A stretch of DNA of 64,000 nt from an uncultured Tateyamaria sp. Lineage in GTDB: Bacteria; Pseudomonadota; Alphaproteobacteria; Rhodobacterales; Rhodobacteraceae. Position numbers and translations under genes: made by a program. The stretch lies in contig NZ_CANMEU010000004.1 in assembly GCF_947497045.1 (NCBI RefSeq), forward strand, positions 124,001 through 188,000. The letters run 5' to 3'. Shown one piece after another: positions 1 through 8,997 of this stretch (positions within the stretch are counted from its first letter, which is position 1; each line of letters starts with the position of its first letter). A model generated the notes under the pieces. That model saw only the letters and a list, made by a program, of their open reading frames with translations. It was not told the origin of the DNA and did not search any database.

Positions 1-149
1 CGCCACATGTCCTGCCGGATCTGGTGCGCCAGACGGATCGGATGCCCCGCCTTAAGCGTTGTGTGAGCGGCCACGTCAAACCGCGGCGGCAGGTGGCGAC
101 ACAGGGTCACTCCCTCACCATCCCGCAAGATATGCCAAGCCGCGCTCAC
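1..149 (-). CDS. hypothetical protein, 5' part only (runs off the window)
   Basis: The frame opens with GTG at 147-149, and the upstream ridA stop (146-148) overlaps it in a GTGA arrangement, so the two genes are probably translationally coupled. The visible part begins VSAAWHILRDGEGVTLC and stays open to the window edge, giving about 49 codons. I recognise no domain. It is probably a small conserved protein cotranscribed with ridA, and the overlap is the main evidence that it is real. Confidence 0.55.
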   Translation of the reverse strand, partial: MSAAWHILRDGEGVTLCRHLPPRFDVAAHTTLKAGHPIRLAHQIRQDMW

Positions 150-544
150 GCGGGGCGCCGCGCGAGGCAATCGATTTCGACCAACGCACCCACCGCAAGG
201 GCGGTAACGCCAACGGTGGTGCGGGCCGGGCGGCGATCCTCAGGAAAGTAGGACTGATAGGTGTCGTTGAAGGCCGCATAGTCACGCTCGAATGCGGTCA
301 GATAACAACGGCATTGCACCACGTGGGACAGATCAAGACCAACCCCCTCAAGGACGATCCTGAGGTTTTCCACAACGCGGCGGGTCTGCGCCTCTATGCC
401 CTCGGACAAGGACGCGTCTGGCGCGGCAGGATCGGTAGGCATTTGCCCGGTCAGGATCACCCAACCGTCGGTTTCGACCGCATGGGAGAACGGGGCGACG
501 GGGCGGGGGCCGTCAGCAATCATATGAAACAGCGGCTCAGACAT
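146..544 (-). CDS. RidA family (YjgF/YER057c) protein
   Basis: This is a 132-residue protein, the normal length for the RidA family, whose archetypal members hydrolyse reactive enamine/imine intermediates made by PLP enzymes. The C-terminal signature RPARTTVGV followed by LVEIDCLA carries the arginine (R108) and glutamate (E123) that mark deaminase-competent members. Proteins of this family are usually cytosolic trimers; that is family knowledge. It lies downstream of pccB on the same strand with a 137-nt gap and overlaps the next gene by four bases. Substrate preference among Rid subgroups cannot be read from sequence alone. Confidence 0.88.
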   Translation of the reverse strand: MSEPLFHMIADGPRPVAPFSHAVETDGWVILTGQMPTDPAAPDASLSEGIEAQTRRVVENLRIVLEGVGLDLSHVVQCRCYLTAFERDYAAFNDTYQSYFPEDRRPARTTVGVTALAVGALVEIDCLARRPA

Positions 545-577
545 AAGCCTCGATCCGGTGTTGCACAGCGCCTTTTC

Positions 578-619
578 TTATGTCTCTTCGTCCTTGATGC
601 TGGGTCTGTCCTTGGCCAT
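578..619 (-). pseudogene. truncated remnant of a short PSIKD-type (DUF7218-like) gene, or a 13-residue leader peptide
   Basis: A strong Shine-Dalgarno (AAAGGAGAGCGAC) precedes ATG at 617-619. The reading frame MAKDRPSIKDEET then stops at TAA. The start matches small proteins I know that run P-S-I-K-D-D/E-x-x-Y-E followed by a K-E-K-A-A-R-I-A-N block. Reading TAA as a tyrosine codon continues the match only as E-K-A-L, after which homology is lost and the frame runs into the ridA ATG. I read this as a dead copy with an intact start, although a leader peptide for ridA is possible. The family assignment is from memory. Confidence 0.4.
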
Positions 620-681
620 GTCGCTCTCCTTTGAAAGCGAACGCAAAGGGTGCCCAAAGCGTTCCCGCCCGCATCATCGGA

Positions 682-2214
682 TCACAGCGGAATGTTGTCA
701 TGCTTCTTCCATGGGGTCTGAACCGACTTGTTGCGCAACGAGGCAAAGGCGCGGCTTACCCGTTTGCGGGTGTTGCGGGGCAGGATCACCTCGTCGATGA
801 ACCCGCGTTCGGCGGCAACAAAGGGATTGGCAAAGCGCGCCTCGTAATCTGCCGTGTGCCCCGCGATCTTGTCCGCATCGCCAAGGTCTCCACGGTGGAT
901 AATCTCGGTCGCCCCCTTCGCGCCCATCACCGCAATCTCGGCCGTGGGCCAGGCATAGTTGAAATCACCGCGCAGATGTTTCGAAGACATCACCACATAG
1001 GCCCCACCATAGGCCTTGCGCGTGATCAGCGTGACCTTGGGCACCGTCGCCTCGCCATAGGCAAACAGCAGCTTGGCCCCGTGTTTGATCACACCGCCGT
1101 ATTCCTGCGTGGTGCCGGGCAGAAAACCGGGCACATCGATCAGGGTCAGGATCGGAATGCCGAAACAGTCACAGAAACGGACAAACCGGGCGGCCTTGCG
1201 CGCACTGTCGATATCCAGAACGCCTGCCAGCACCATCGGCTGGTTCGCAACCACGCCAACGGTTTGTCCCTCAAGCCGGATGAACCCGGTGATGATGTTC
1301 TTGGCGAACTCTTCCTGAAGCTCGTAAAAGTCGCCCTCATCCGCGAGCTTTTCGATCAGCTCTTTCATATCGTAGGGCGTGTTAGGGTTGGCGGGCACCA
1401 GCGTGTCAAGGCTCGCCTCGGCACGGGCCGGATCATCAAAGAACGGGCGCACGGGCGGCTTTTCGCGGTTGTGCAGCGGCAGAAAATCGACAAGGCGGCG
1501 CACTTCGGCCAATGCCTCCACATCGTTTTCAAAGGCGGCATCGGCAACGGACGATTTCTTGGTGTGGGTCGTGGCCCCGCCCAGTTCTTCGGCGGTGACC
1601 TGTTCGTTGGTGACGGTTTTGACCACATCAGGGCCCGTCACGAACATGTAAGCGCTGTCCTTGACCATAAAGATAAAGTCGGTCATCGCGGGGCTATAAA
1701 CCGCGCCACCGGCGCATGGGCCCATGATCACGCTGATCTGCGGCACCACACCCGAGGCCAGCACGTTGCGCTGAAACACTTCGCCGTAGCCCGCCAGACT
1801 GTCAACGCCTTCCTGAATGCGCGCGCCCCCGGAATCGTTGATGCCAATGATCGGTGCGCCGTTTTCAACCGCCATGTCCATGATCTTGCAAATCTTGGCG
1901 GCATGGGTGGCCGACACCGACCCACCAAGCACGGTGAAGTCCTGACTGAACACATAGACCATGCGCCCGTTGATGGTGCCCCAGCCCGTCACGACGCCAT
2001 CACCCGCAGGCTTTTGCGCGTCCATCCCGAAATCAATGCATCGGTGCGTGACGAACATGTCGAACTCTTCGAACGAGCCTTCGTCGACCAACAGATCAAT
2101 CCGCTCTCGGGCCGTGAGTTTGCCGCGGGCATGTTGGGCATCGATCCGGCTTTGACCACCACCCAAACGAGCCTGTTCACGCCGCGCTCCCAATTCGGTC
2201 AATATATCTGTCAT
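682..2214 (-). CDS. pccB: propionyl-CoA carboxylase, beta (carboxyltransferase) subunit
   Basis: This subunit transfers the carboxyl group from biotin to propionyl-CoA, giving methylmalonyl-CoA. It acts in the cytosol with a biotinylated alpha subunit that is not in this window. The 510 residues match the family. The N-terminus ([16 protein letters not shown]), the oxyanion-loop glycines of [12 protein letters not shown] and [13 protein letters not shown] are typical of PccB/AccD. I chose ATG at 2214, which follows GGAG, over an upstream in-frame start that would run into the regulatory repeats. TGCAAA repeats 72-119 bases upstream and pccR two genes away suggest PccR control. Confidence 0.96.
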   Translation of the reverse strand: MTDILTELGARREQARLGGGQSRIDAQHARGKLTARERIDLLVDEGSFEEFDMFVTHRCIDFGMDAQKPAGDGVVTGWGTINGRMVYVFSQDFTVLGGSVSATHAAKICKIMDMAVENGAPIIGINDSGGARIQEGVDSLAGYGEVFQRNVLASGVVPQISVIMGPCAGGAVYSPAMTDFIFMVKDSAYMFVTGPDVVKTVTNEQVTAEELGGATTHTKKSSVADAAFENDVEALAEVRRLVDFLPLHNREKPPVRPFFDDPARAEASLDTLVPANPNTPYDMKELIEKLADEGDFYELQEEFAKNIITGFIRLEGQTVGVVANQPMVLAGVLDIDSARKAARFVRFCDCFGIPILTLIDVPGFLPGTTQEYGGVIKHGAKLLFAYGEATVPKVTLITRKAYGGAYVVMSSKHLRGDFNYAWPTAEIAVMGAKGATEIIHRGDLGDADKIAGHTADYEARFANPFVAAERGFIDEVILPRNTRKRVSRAFASLRNKSVQTPWKKHDNIPL

Positions 2215-2285
2215 GCCGTCTCCGCTGGTGGTTTGACCTTTGTATACATGAGGCATCGCACCGGGTGAATGGGCGAACTGGCATA

Positions 2286-2333
2286 TTTGCAAAGTGTATT
2301 CACGCGCGCGACTGCAAACTGCAAATCTGCAAA
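2286..2333. promoter_or_regulatory. PccR-type operator cluster in the pccB / MFS divergent promoter
   Basis: A TTTGCAAA palindrome at 2286-2293 is followed by three TGCAAA copies starting at 2313, 2320 and 2328. They lie between the divergent starts of pccB (2214) and the MFS gene (2384). TTTGCAAA pairs with a short spacer are, as I recall, the motif reported for PccR of Rhodobacter sphaeroides. The sites could serve both genes. The repeats are seen directly; the binding protein is inferred from the adjacent pccR and the same motif in the pccR promoter. Confidence 0.65.
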
Positions 2334-2383
2334 TCCCGCAGATCAGCACAGGCACGCGTGCACAACTGCACTGGACAGTTCAG

Positions 2384-3625
2384 ATGAGCCGATCTACCTC
2401 GGCAGATATGCAGTCACCGCCAAAGGTCCGGTATCTGGACCGCACAACACCGCCCCACATCTCGACCCTGATCCTGTTGGCCGGGGTGTCGGCGATGGTG
2501 ATGAACATGTTCCTGCCGTCCCTGCCGAACATGACCGCATATTTCGAGACAGACTACAGCAAAATGCAGCTTTCGGTCGCGCTTTACCTGGCGATGTCGG
2601 CGGTGATGCAGACGGTGATCGGGCCAATTTCGGACAACCTTGGGCGGCGCAAAGTGCTGATGTGGGGCATTGGGTTGTTCATGGTGGCGACCCTTGGCTG
2701 CATCTATGCGCCCAATGCAGAAGTCTTTCTGGTCTTTCGGATGTGTCAGGCGGTTGTGGCTGTCGCCATGGTGCTGAGCCGCGCGGTTATCCGCGACCTT
2801 TACGATCAGGATCATTCGGCCTCGATGATTGGGTACGTGACCATGGGCATGGCCGTGGTGCCAATGATCTCGCCCTTCCTTGGGGGCATGCTGGAAGAAA
2901 CATTTGGATGGAAATCCGTGTTCTGGCTGTTTTTCCTGACGGGTGGCTTGCTGCTCTGGCTGGTTTACACGGACCTTGGCGAGACGGCGGTTGCGTCGTC
3001 AAAATCGCTGATCGGGCAGTTCAAGGAATATCCGGAACTCCTGCGCTCGCCACGTTTTTGGGGATACTCACTGGCCTCGGCTTTCTGCTCGGGATCGTTC
3101 TTTGCCTATCTCGGAGGGGCACCCTTTGTGGGCACCGAAGTGTTCGGGATGAGCCCCTCCGTGCTTGGGTTCTACTTCGGCGCCCCGGCCATCGGGTACT
3201 TTTTTGGCAACTGGATCAGCGGGCGATATGCAACCACGTTCGGTGTGAACCGCCTTGTGTTGTGGGGATCACTGGCCAATGCGTTCGGGACATTCGTGTC
3301 GCTGGTGATCTTTGCACTCGGGATGGGCACGCCGCTGAGCTTCTTTGGGATGATGACCTTTGTGGGCCTCGGCAACGGGCTGGTGATCCCGAACGCCACG
3401 GCGGGGATGTTGTCGGTGCGCCCACATCTGGCAGGCACGGCGTCCGGCCTTGGCGGGGCGATTATGATCGGGGGCGGCGCAGCCTTGTCCGCGCTTGCCG
3501 GGCTGTTGCTGACGCCGGATACGGGGGCCTTCCCGCTGCTCTACATCATGTTCAGCACCAGTGTCTGCGCCTTGCTTGCCATCGGCGCTGTCTATCGGCG
3601 GGAACGCAAACTGGCGCTGGCCTGA
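2384..3625 (+). CDS. MFS transporter, Bcr/CflA-type drug efflux
   Basis: This is a 413-residue inner-membrane protein with about twelve hydrophobic segments. The loop GPISDNLGRRKVLMWG between helices 2 and 3 is the major-facilitator signature, and RAVIRDLY fits the Bcr/CflA drug:proton antiporter group. It is divergent from pccB, and its 5' end lies about 50 bases from the TGCAAA operator repeats, so it may belong to the propionate regulon. Start choice is uncertain because no good Shine-Dalgarno precedes either ATG 2384 or ATG 2408. The substrate is unknown. Confidence 0.85.
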   Translation: MSRSTSADMQSPPKVRYLDRTTPPHISTLILLAGVSAMVMNMFLPSLPNMTAYFETDYSKMQLSVALYLAMSAVMQTVIGPISDNLGRRKVLMWGIGLFMVATLGCIYAPNAEVFLVFRMCQAVVAVAMVLSRAVIRDLYDQDHSASMIGYVTMGMAVVPMISPFLGGMLEETFGWKSVFWLFFLTGGLLLWLVYTDLGETAVASSKSLIGQFKEYPELLRSPRFWGYSLASAFCSGSFFAYLGGAPFVGTEVFGMSPSVLGFYFGAPAIGYFFGNWISGRYATTFGVNRLVLWGSLANAFGTFVSLVIFALGMGTPLSFFGMMTFVGLGNGLVIPNATAGMLSVRPHLAGTASGLGGAIMIGGGAALSALAGLLLTPDTGAFPLLYIMFSTSVCALLAIGAVYRRERKLALA

Positions 3626-3641
3626 GGGTTGCACACCCCAC

Positions 3642-3679
3642 TTTGCAAATCTAGCATGTGCTAAGTGCAAACTTGCAAA
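3642..3679. promoter_or_regulatory. PccR-type operator in the pccR promoter
   Basis: TTTGCAAA at 3642-3649 is followed by TGCAAACTTGCAAA at 3666-3679, ending 11 bases before the chosen pccR start. Same-motif repeats lie upstream of pccB. The arrangement suggests autoregulation by PccR, as described for short-chain fatty acyl-CoA regulators. Because the last repeat lies so close to the ATG, bound protein would cover the ribosome-binding region. Confidence 0.6.
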
Positions 3680-3690
3680 GGACGCGTAAC

Positions 3691-5091
3691 ATGGCCGCTC
3701 CCAAACTCTATGCCGGAGCCAAATTGCGCGAGGTCCGCACCCGCGTGGCGCTGACGCAAAAGGACTTTGCCGCGAAACTGGGCGTGTCCCTGCCCTACCT
3801 CAACCAGATGGAAAACAACAACCGGCCCGTCAGCACATCGGTGGTGCTGAGCCTTGCGCAGGAATTCGGGCTGGATGTGACCGAACTCAGCTCGGGCGAC
3901 GGAGAGCGGTTGGTATCAGACATGCGCGAGGCGCTGGCGGATCCGGTGTTTTCCGGCGACATGCCCCCGCTGGCGGATTTGCGATTGGCGGCCTCCAACG
4001 CCCCTGCGCTGGCGCATGCGTTCATTGACCTGCACAGGGCCTACCGGCAAACCCATGAACGGCTTGCCTCATTGGACGAGGCACTGGGGCGCGAGGACGC
4101 CCGCGCTCACCCCTCACCCTGGGAAGAGGTGCGCGACTTTTTCCACTATTGCGACAACTACATCGATGCGGTGGACCGCGCCGCAGAACACTTTGCCACA
4201 GCCCAGGGGCGTCATGGCAACATCCGCGTGGCCGCCGTTTCGGCCCTGTCCCATGCGGGGATCAAGGTGGCGTTTGAGGATGCCGACATGCTGCGGCGCT
4301 ACGATAGTGCGGCCCGGGTGCTGCATATTTCGACCCGCGCCACGCATCAAAGCCAGACCTTTCAAATATTGCTGCAAGTGGCATTGTTGCGCCAGAACGC
4401 CTTGCTGGATGCGACTCTTGATCTGGCACGGTTCCAGACAACCGAGGCACGCGATATCGCCAAGATCGGGCTGGCCAACTACTTCGCGGGAGCCGCCCTC
4501 ATGCCCTATGCCGCATTCCAGCGGGCCGCACAGGAAACACGCCACGATCTTGAGCAGCTGGCCACCGGTTTCGGGGCCTCGATCGAGCAGGTGTGCCATC
4601 GCCTGTCAACACTCCAGCGCCCCGGGGCCAAGGGCATCCCCTTCTTCTTTGTGCGTGTGGATCAGGCGGGCACGATCACCAAACGACATTCGGCCACACG
4701 TCTGCAATTTGCGCGGTTCGGCGGGGCGTGCCCCTTGTGGAACGTCCACCGCGCCTTTGAGCAACCGGGGCAATTCCTGCGGCAACTGGCCGAAACGCCG
4801 GACGGAGTGCGCTATGTCAGTCTGGCGCGGGATGTTTCCAAGACAGGCGGTCGGTTCGGGGCCCCTGTGCGCCGCTATGCCATCGCGCTCGGGTGCGAGG
4901 TGAAACATGCGCCGGATCTGGTCTTTGCGGATGGGTTGGACGTGGGGCGGGCCGACGCCTTTGAACCCATTGGCATTTCCTGCCGGATTTGCGAGCGCAA
5001 GCAGTGCCATCAACGCTCCGTTCCGCCGCTTGAGCGGCAATTGTCGGTCGATCCCGACACCCGCGGCGTGCTGCCCTATGCGGTGAACTAG
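3691..5091 (+). CDS. pccR: short-chain fatty acyl-CoA regulator (ScfR family), PccR
   Basis: This is a 466-residue transcription factor. Residues about 8-65 form an XRE helix-turn-helix (T-Q-K-D-F-A-A-K-L-G-V-S-L-P-Y-L-N-Q-M-E-N-N-N-R-P). The rest is the long ligand-sensing region of the RamB/PccR (ScfR) family, ending in a cysteine-rich CRICERKQC segment. Family members sense acyl-CoA such as propionyl-CoA and control its carboxylation. ATG 3691 was chosen because the further upstream start would place the TGCAAA sites inside the gene. Location next to pccB and matching operators in both promoters support the specific name. Two hairpins follow the stop. Confidence 0.9.
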   Translation: MAAPKLYAGAKLREVRTRVALTQKDFAAKLGVSLPYLNQMENNNRPVSTSVVLSLAQEFGLDVTELSSGDGERLVSDMREALADPVFSGDMPPLADLRLAASNAPALAHAFIDLHRAYRQTHERLASLDEALGREDARAHPSPWEEVRDFFHYCDNYIDAVDRAAEHFATAQGRHGNIRVAAVSALSHAGIKVAFEDADMLRRYDSAARVLHISTRATHQSQTFQILLQVALLRQNALLDATLDLARFQTTEARDIAKIGLANYFAGAALMPYAAFQRAAQETRHDLEQLATGFGASIEQVCHRLSTLQRPGAKGIPFFFVRVDQAGTITKRHSATRLQFARFGGACPLWNVHRAFEQPGQFLRQLAETPDGVRYVSLARDVSKTGGRFGAPVRRYAIALGCEVKHAPDLVFADGLDVGRADAFEPIGISCRICERKQCHQRSVPPLERQLSVDPDTRGVLPYAVN

Positions 5092-5138
5092 GCGGATCAG
5101 GATCCGCCTTACCCCGTAAGGCGCAGGTGTCCTGCGCC
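5091..5138. terminator. two back-to-back hairpins between convergent genes
   Basis: Hairpin 1 (5091-5108) is GGCGGATC-AG-GATCCGCC, an 8-bp stem that begins on the last base of the pccR stop. Hairpin 2 (5120-5138) is GGCGCAGG-TGT-CCTGCGCC. They sit between the convergent pccR and nuclease genes and probably end transcription from both sides. There is no long T-run, so termination efficiency is unknown. A similar GTAAGGCGCA hairpin lies at 33951-33980. Confidence 0.6.
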
Positions 5139-5142
5139 CCCT

Positions 5143-5793
5143 TCAGCGCCGCGCACGTCGCCAGCCTGCCGCGCGGGCCTCGGCTTCTGCACAGAACCAG
5201 CGCTCGCCGCGCGCTTCGTTGATCCCGGTGCGTTCATAAAACGCCTGCCCCGGCAGATGATAGATCTGTCCGTTCTTGGAGATATTGCCCTTGATCCGAC
5301 ATGCTGGATCAGGCGGGATACGTCCCCTGGCGCGCGTCACCCGGAACTGCGCAGGCGATTGCACTCGAAATCCGTGCAGGCCGCGGTCGGCCACGTAGGC
5401 CGCCTTTTCTTCCAGATCATAATCCATCCCATAGCGGCGATAGGCAAAGGCCCATCCCTGCGCCACCGCCTCTTGCCCAATATCGAGACCCGCCACATGG
5501 CAGCGTGCCACCATCCGCCCGTATTTGTCCGTATCAACACGTGCGCAGGTCGCGATGCGACCGCCAAAGGCTGCATCGACCTGCGCACTGGCCCATATCC
5601 CGCAGGCAAAGGGCAGCCCCTGTTCCGTCAAACAGGCCTGGTCCTGTTCGGGTGCATCAATCGCATGAAGACGCACCCGCGTGCCCCCCACATCAATGGT
5701 GTCGGCATCAATCACACGGACCACCCCCGACACATCCGCGCCTGACATCACTGGCCAAAGGGCCAGAACAAATATAGAATAAATCCTTAACAT
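5143..5793 (-). CDS. secreted thermonuclease (SNase-like) family protein
   Basis: This is a 216-residue protein starting with a short hydrophobic signal peptide (MLRIYSIFVLALWPVMSGA), so it is probably exported to the periplasm. The following domain has the SNase fold markers: VIDADTIDVGG with a calcium-binding aspartate, RLHAIDAPEQ and DKYGRMVARC, which supply the expected Arg-Glu-Arg catalytic set. A C-terminal extension of about 75 residues contains basic and cysteine residues. The ATG at 5793 was preferred over a TTG nine bases upstream. It is convergent with pccR and stands alone, so a nuclease role is inferred from the domain only. Confidence 0.85.
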   Translation of the reverse strand: MLRIYSIFVLALWPVMSGADVSGVVRVIDADTIDVGGTRVRLHAIDAPEQDQACLTEQGLPFACGIWASAQVDAAFGGRIATCARVDTDKYGRMVARCHVAGLDIGQEAVAQGWAFAYRRYGMDYDLEEKAAYVADRGLHGFRVQSPAQFRVTRARGRIPPDPACRIKGNISKNGQIYHLPGQAFYERTGINEARGERWFCAEAEARAAGWRRARR

Positions 5794-5848
5794 ACCCCTC
5801 AATTGGAGGCTTTGTGTTAAGAGATCAACCGATCATCTTGCGAAATGC

Positions 5849-7498
5849 TTAACGCTGCATTGTTACCCACGCGGGGTGTATCCAGGGTTCATCATTGCTG
5901 CGCGCAAGCGGGTCACGGCCCAAGATATGGTCGCTCATCTTTTCGCCGGTCATAATGGAAGGCCCGTTCAGATTGCCGTTGGTGATACGCGGAAACACCG
6001 AGCTGTCCACGACCCGCAAGGCATCCACACCAATCACCCGCCCCTCCGGGTCGACCACCGACATCGCGTCATCGCGCGCACCCATCCGACATGTGCCGCA
6101 CGGATGATAGGCGCTTTCGGCGTGTTCACGGATCACATCGTTCAGCTCTTCGTCGCTTTGATAGTCCGCGCCAGGTTGGATTTCATGCTTAACAAAAGGT
6201 GCAAAGGCGTCCTGGGCAAAAATCTCGCGGGTGAGCCGGATGCAGGTGCGGAAATCCTCCCAATCCTGTTCGGTGCTCATATAGTTGAACCGGATCACGG
6301 GGTCATCGGCAGGGTTGGCTGAGCGCAAGGTGACCGCCCCGCGCGAAGGCGAGCGCATCGGACCGGTATGGGCCTGAAAGCCGTGTCCTTCGGCCGCCGC
6401 CTGCCCGTCATAGCGCACGGCGATTGGCAGGAAATGATATTGGATATCCGGGTAGGCCACGCCCGCCTTGCTGCGGATAAAGGCCGCGCTTTCGAACTGA
6501 TTGGAAGCCCCGAGGCCCGTGCGCGTGAACAGCCACTGTGCCCCAATCATCGCTTTGGAGATCAAATTCCAGTGTTTGTACAAGGTGATAGGCTGTTTGG
6601 AGGCCATCTGGATATACATCTCAAGATGGTCTTGCAGGTTCGCGCCCACACCGGGGCGATCCACGACCACGTCGACACCATGCTCCGCCAGATGTGCAGC
6701 GGGGCCGATCCCCGACAGCATCAGGATCTTGGGCGAGTTGATGGACGAGGCGGCCAAAATCACTTCTGCCCGCGCCCGCACGATCTGCCCACCTTGCAGC
6801 ACCACTCCGACCGCGCGGCCCTCTTCGATCAGCACCCGCTCCACCAGCCCGCGCATCAGATCGCAATTGCGCCGCTTGAGCGCGGGGCGCAGATAGGCGT
6901 TGGCCGCAGACCAGCGGGTGCCGTTGTGCACCGTCTGTTCCATCGGGCCAAAGCCCTCTTGCCGATGCCCGTTATAGTCGTCCGTGACCTGATACCCCGC
7001 CTGCTGGCCTGCCGCCACGAAGGCCGAAAACAGCGGGTTGTCCCGCGGGCCACGCCGCACATGCATCGGCCCGTTCGTGCCCCGCCAGGCCGGGTCACCA
7101 CCGTGACCTGCGTCGTCCCAATTTTCCATCCGCTTGAAATAGGGCAGCACGTCGGCAAAGGACCAGCCGTGCGCGCCGCTTTCGTCCCAATGGTCGAAAT
7201 CCATCGCGTGTCCGCGCACATAGACCATGCCGTTGATCGAGGATGAGCCGCCGATCACCTTGCCCCGCGGACAGGCAAGGCGACGCCCCCCCAGGTGTGG
7301 TTCGGGTTCGGTTTTGTATCCCCAGTCATAGCGCGCCATATTCATCGGGTAAGACAGCGCGCCCGGCATCTGTATGAAAGGCCCCGCATCCGTCCCGCCA
7401 TGTTCAATCACGAGCACGGATTTGCCCGCCTCGGCCAGTCGGAAGGCCACCGCGCACCCGGCGCTGCCCGCGCCGACGATCACATAGTCGGCTTCCAT
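5849..7498 (-). CDS. betA: choline dehydrogenase (GMC oxidoreductase)
   Basis: BetA oxidises choline to betaine aldehyde at the membrane using FAD. The 549-residue protein has the N-terminal dinucleotide motif VGAGSAG, the GMC signature [18 protein letters not shown], the second signature [16 protein letters not shown], and the C-terminal His/Asn catalytic pair in [10 protein letters not shown] and NGNLNGPS. Its ATG overlaps the betB TGA by one base. It is the last gene of betI-betC-betB-betA, so choline freed from choline-O-sulfate would be carried to glycine betaine for osmoprotection or catabolism. Confidence 0.97.
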   Translation of the reverse strand: MEADYVIVGAGSAGCAVAFRLAEAGKSVLVIEHGGTDAGPFIQMPGALSYPMNMARYDWGYKTEPEPHLGGRRLACPRGKVIGGSSSINGMVYVRGHAMDFDHWDESGAHGWSFADVLPYFKRMENWDDAGHGGDPAWRGTNGPMHVRRGPRDNPLFSAFVAAGQQAGYQVTDDYNGHRQEGFGPMEQTVHNGTRWSAANAYLRPALKRRNCDLMRGLVERVLIEEGRAVGVVLQGGQIVRARAEVILAASSINSPKILMLSGIGPAAHLAEHGVDVVVDRPGVGANLQDHLEMYIQMASKQPITLYKHWNLISKAMIGAQWLFTRTGLGASNQFESAAFIRSKAGVAYPDIQYHFLPIAVRYDGQAAAEGHGFQAHTGPMRSPSRGAVTLRSANPADDPVIRFNYMSTEQDWEDFRTCIRLTREIFAQDAFAPFVKHEIQPGADYQSDEELNDVIREHAESAYHPCGTCRMGARDDAMSVVDPEGRVIGVDALRVVDSSVFPRITNGNLNGPSIMTGEKMSDHILGRDPLARSNDEPWIHPAWVTMQR

Positions 7499-8955
7499 CA
7501 GAACGGCGCCTCGAGATCGCCCATGCGGACGTAGATCGATTTCAGCTGGCTGTAATGCTCAATCGCTGTCTTGGAGTTCTCACGCCCCACGCCGGATTGC
7601 TTGGACCCACCAAAAGGGGCCTCGACCGGGGCGTCGTTATAGGTGTTGATATAGCATGTGCCCGCCTGGAACCCGGCCGCCACTCGGTGCGCGCGGGCCA
7701 GATCGCGGGTGAACACGCCTGCGGCAAGGCCAAATTCAGTGTCGTTGGCGCGCACCATAACATCCCCCTCGTCCTCGAAATCCAGCACCGCCATGACGGG
7801 GCCGAAAATCTCTTCACGCGCGATGCTCATGTCGTCGCGCACATCCGCAAAAACGGTGGGTTCGAGGTAAAAACCGTTTTTGTCCAGACGTTTGCCGCCA
7901 TAGACCAGCCGCGCACCTTCCGCCTGCCCTTTGGCGATGTAGCCCAGGACGATATTCATTTGCCGTTCGCTGACCATCGGCCCGAAGGAGGTGTCGGGGT
8001 CTTGTGGGTCGCCGATGACGGCATGCGCCAGACGTTCGGAGAGGCGGGACAGAAACGCCTCTTTGATGTCCCTGTGCACGAAGACCCGGGTGCCGTTCGA
8101 ACAGACCTGCCCCGAGGAATAGAAGTTACCGAGGATCGCGCCCGAGACCGCGTTTTCAATATCCGCGTCGTCAAAGACGATCATGGGGGATTTGCCGCCA
8201 AGTTCCATCGTGACGTGTTTGATGCCCGCCGCAGCCGCCGCGTAGACCTTGCGTCCCGTCGGCACGGAACCCGTCAGCGAAACCTTGTCGACGCGGGCGT
8301 CCGTCACGAGGGCCGCGCCCACATCGCCAAGTCCCTGCACCACATTGTAGACGCCCGCCGGTGCCCCCGCCTCGTACAGGATTTCCGCGACCTTCAGCGC
8401 GCAGAGCGGTGTGGTTTCGGACGGTTTGAACACCATCGTGTTGCCGCAGGCGAGCGCGGGCGCGCCCTTCCAGCTTGCGATCTGGGTGGGGTAATTCCAC
8501 GCCCCGATGCCGACGCAGACGCCCAGAGGTTCGCGGCGGGTATAGACCCAGTCTTCGCCCAGTTGGATATGCTCACCGGTGAGCGTGGCCGCCATGCCAC
8601 CGAAATATTCCAGCGCATCGGCCCCCGACGTGGCATCAACCACGCTGGTTTCCTGATAGGGTTTGCCCGTATCGTAGGTTTCCAGCACCGACAGGTCATG
8701 GTTGCGTTCGCGCATGATGTCTGCGGCCCGGCGCAGAATACGGCCCCGTTCGGTGCCGGTCATTGCCGCCCATGCCGCTTGCGCATTTCGTGCCGCATCA
8801 AGCGCCCGTTCGATGATTGCAGGGGTGGCAGAATGCACCCGCCCGATCACCTCACCGGTGGCGGGATAGATCACGTCGATGGGTGTGCCATCCGTGTCCT
8901 CGACATACTGTCCGTTGATAAAATGGCTGGCGGTGGGTTGGGTTGGATAGGTCAT
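7498..8955 (-). CDS. betB: betaine-aldehyde dehydrogenase
   Basis: BetB oxidises betaine aldehyde to glycine betaine with NAD(P)+. The 485 residues match the aldehyde dehydrogenase family. [10 protein letters not shown] carries the general-base glutamate, and [12 protein letters not shown] holds the catalytic cysteine. N-terminal and cofactor regions ([19 protein letters not shown]) are typical of BetB. The stop overlaps the betA start by one base, and 42 bases separate it from betC upstream, consistent with one operon under BetI. Confidence 0.97.
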   Translation of the reverse strand: MTYPTQPTASHFINGQYVEDTDGTPIDVIYPATGEVIGRVHSATPAIIERALDAARNAQAAWAAMTGTERGRILRRAADIMRERNHDLSVLETYDTGKPYQETSVVDATSGADALEYFGGMAATLTGEHIQLGEDWVYTRREPLGVCVGIGAWNYPTQIASWKGAPALACGNTMVFKPSETTPLCALKVAEILYEAGAPAGVYNVVQGLGDVGAALVTDARVDKVSLTGSVPTGRKVYAAAAAGIKHVTMELGGKSPMIVFDDADIENAVSGAILGNFYSSGQVCSNGTRVFVHRDIKEAFLSRLSERLAHAVIGDPQDPDTSFGPMVSERQMNIVLGYIAKGQAEGARLVYGGKRLDKNGFYLEPTVFADVRDDMSIAREEIFGPVMAVLDFEDEGDVMVRANDTEFGLAAGVFTRDLARAHRVAAGFQAGTCYINTYNDAPVEAPFGGSKQSGVGRENSKTAIEHYSQLKSIYVRMGDLEAPF

Positions 8956-8997
8956 GGAGCCTCCGGCGGGAGTTTTTCTGGCAAGATGAAGGGCGGA

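Noticed and set aside
631-2268. A 545-codon open frame opposite pccB
   Set aside because: It is the antisense shadow of pccB in a GC-rich genome. It has no Shine-Dalgarno and low-complexity composition, while pccB matches its family over its full length.
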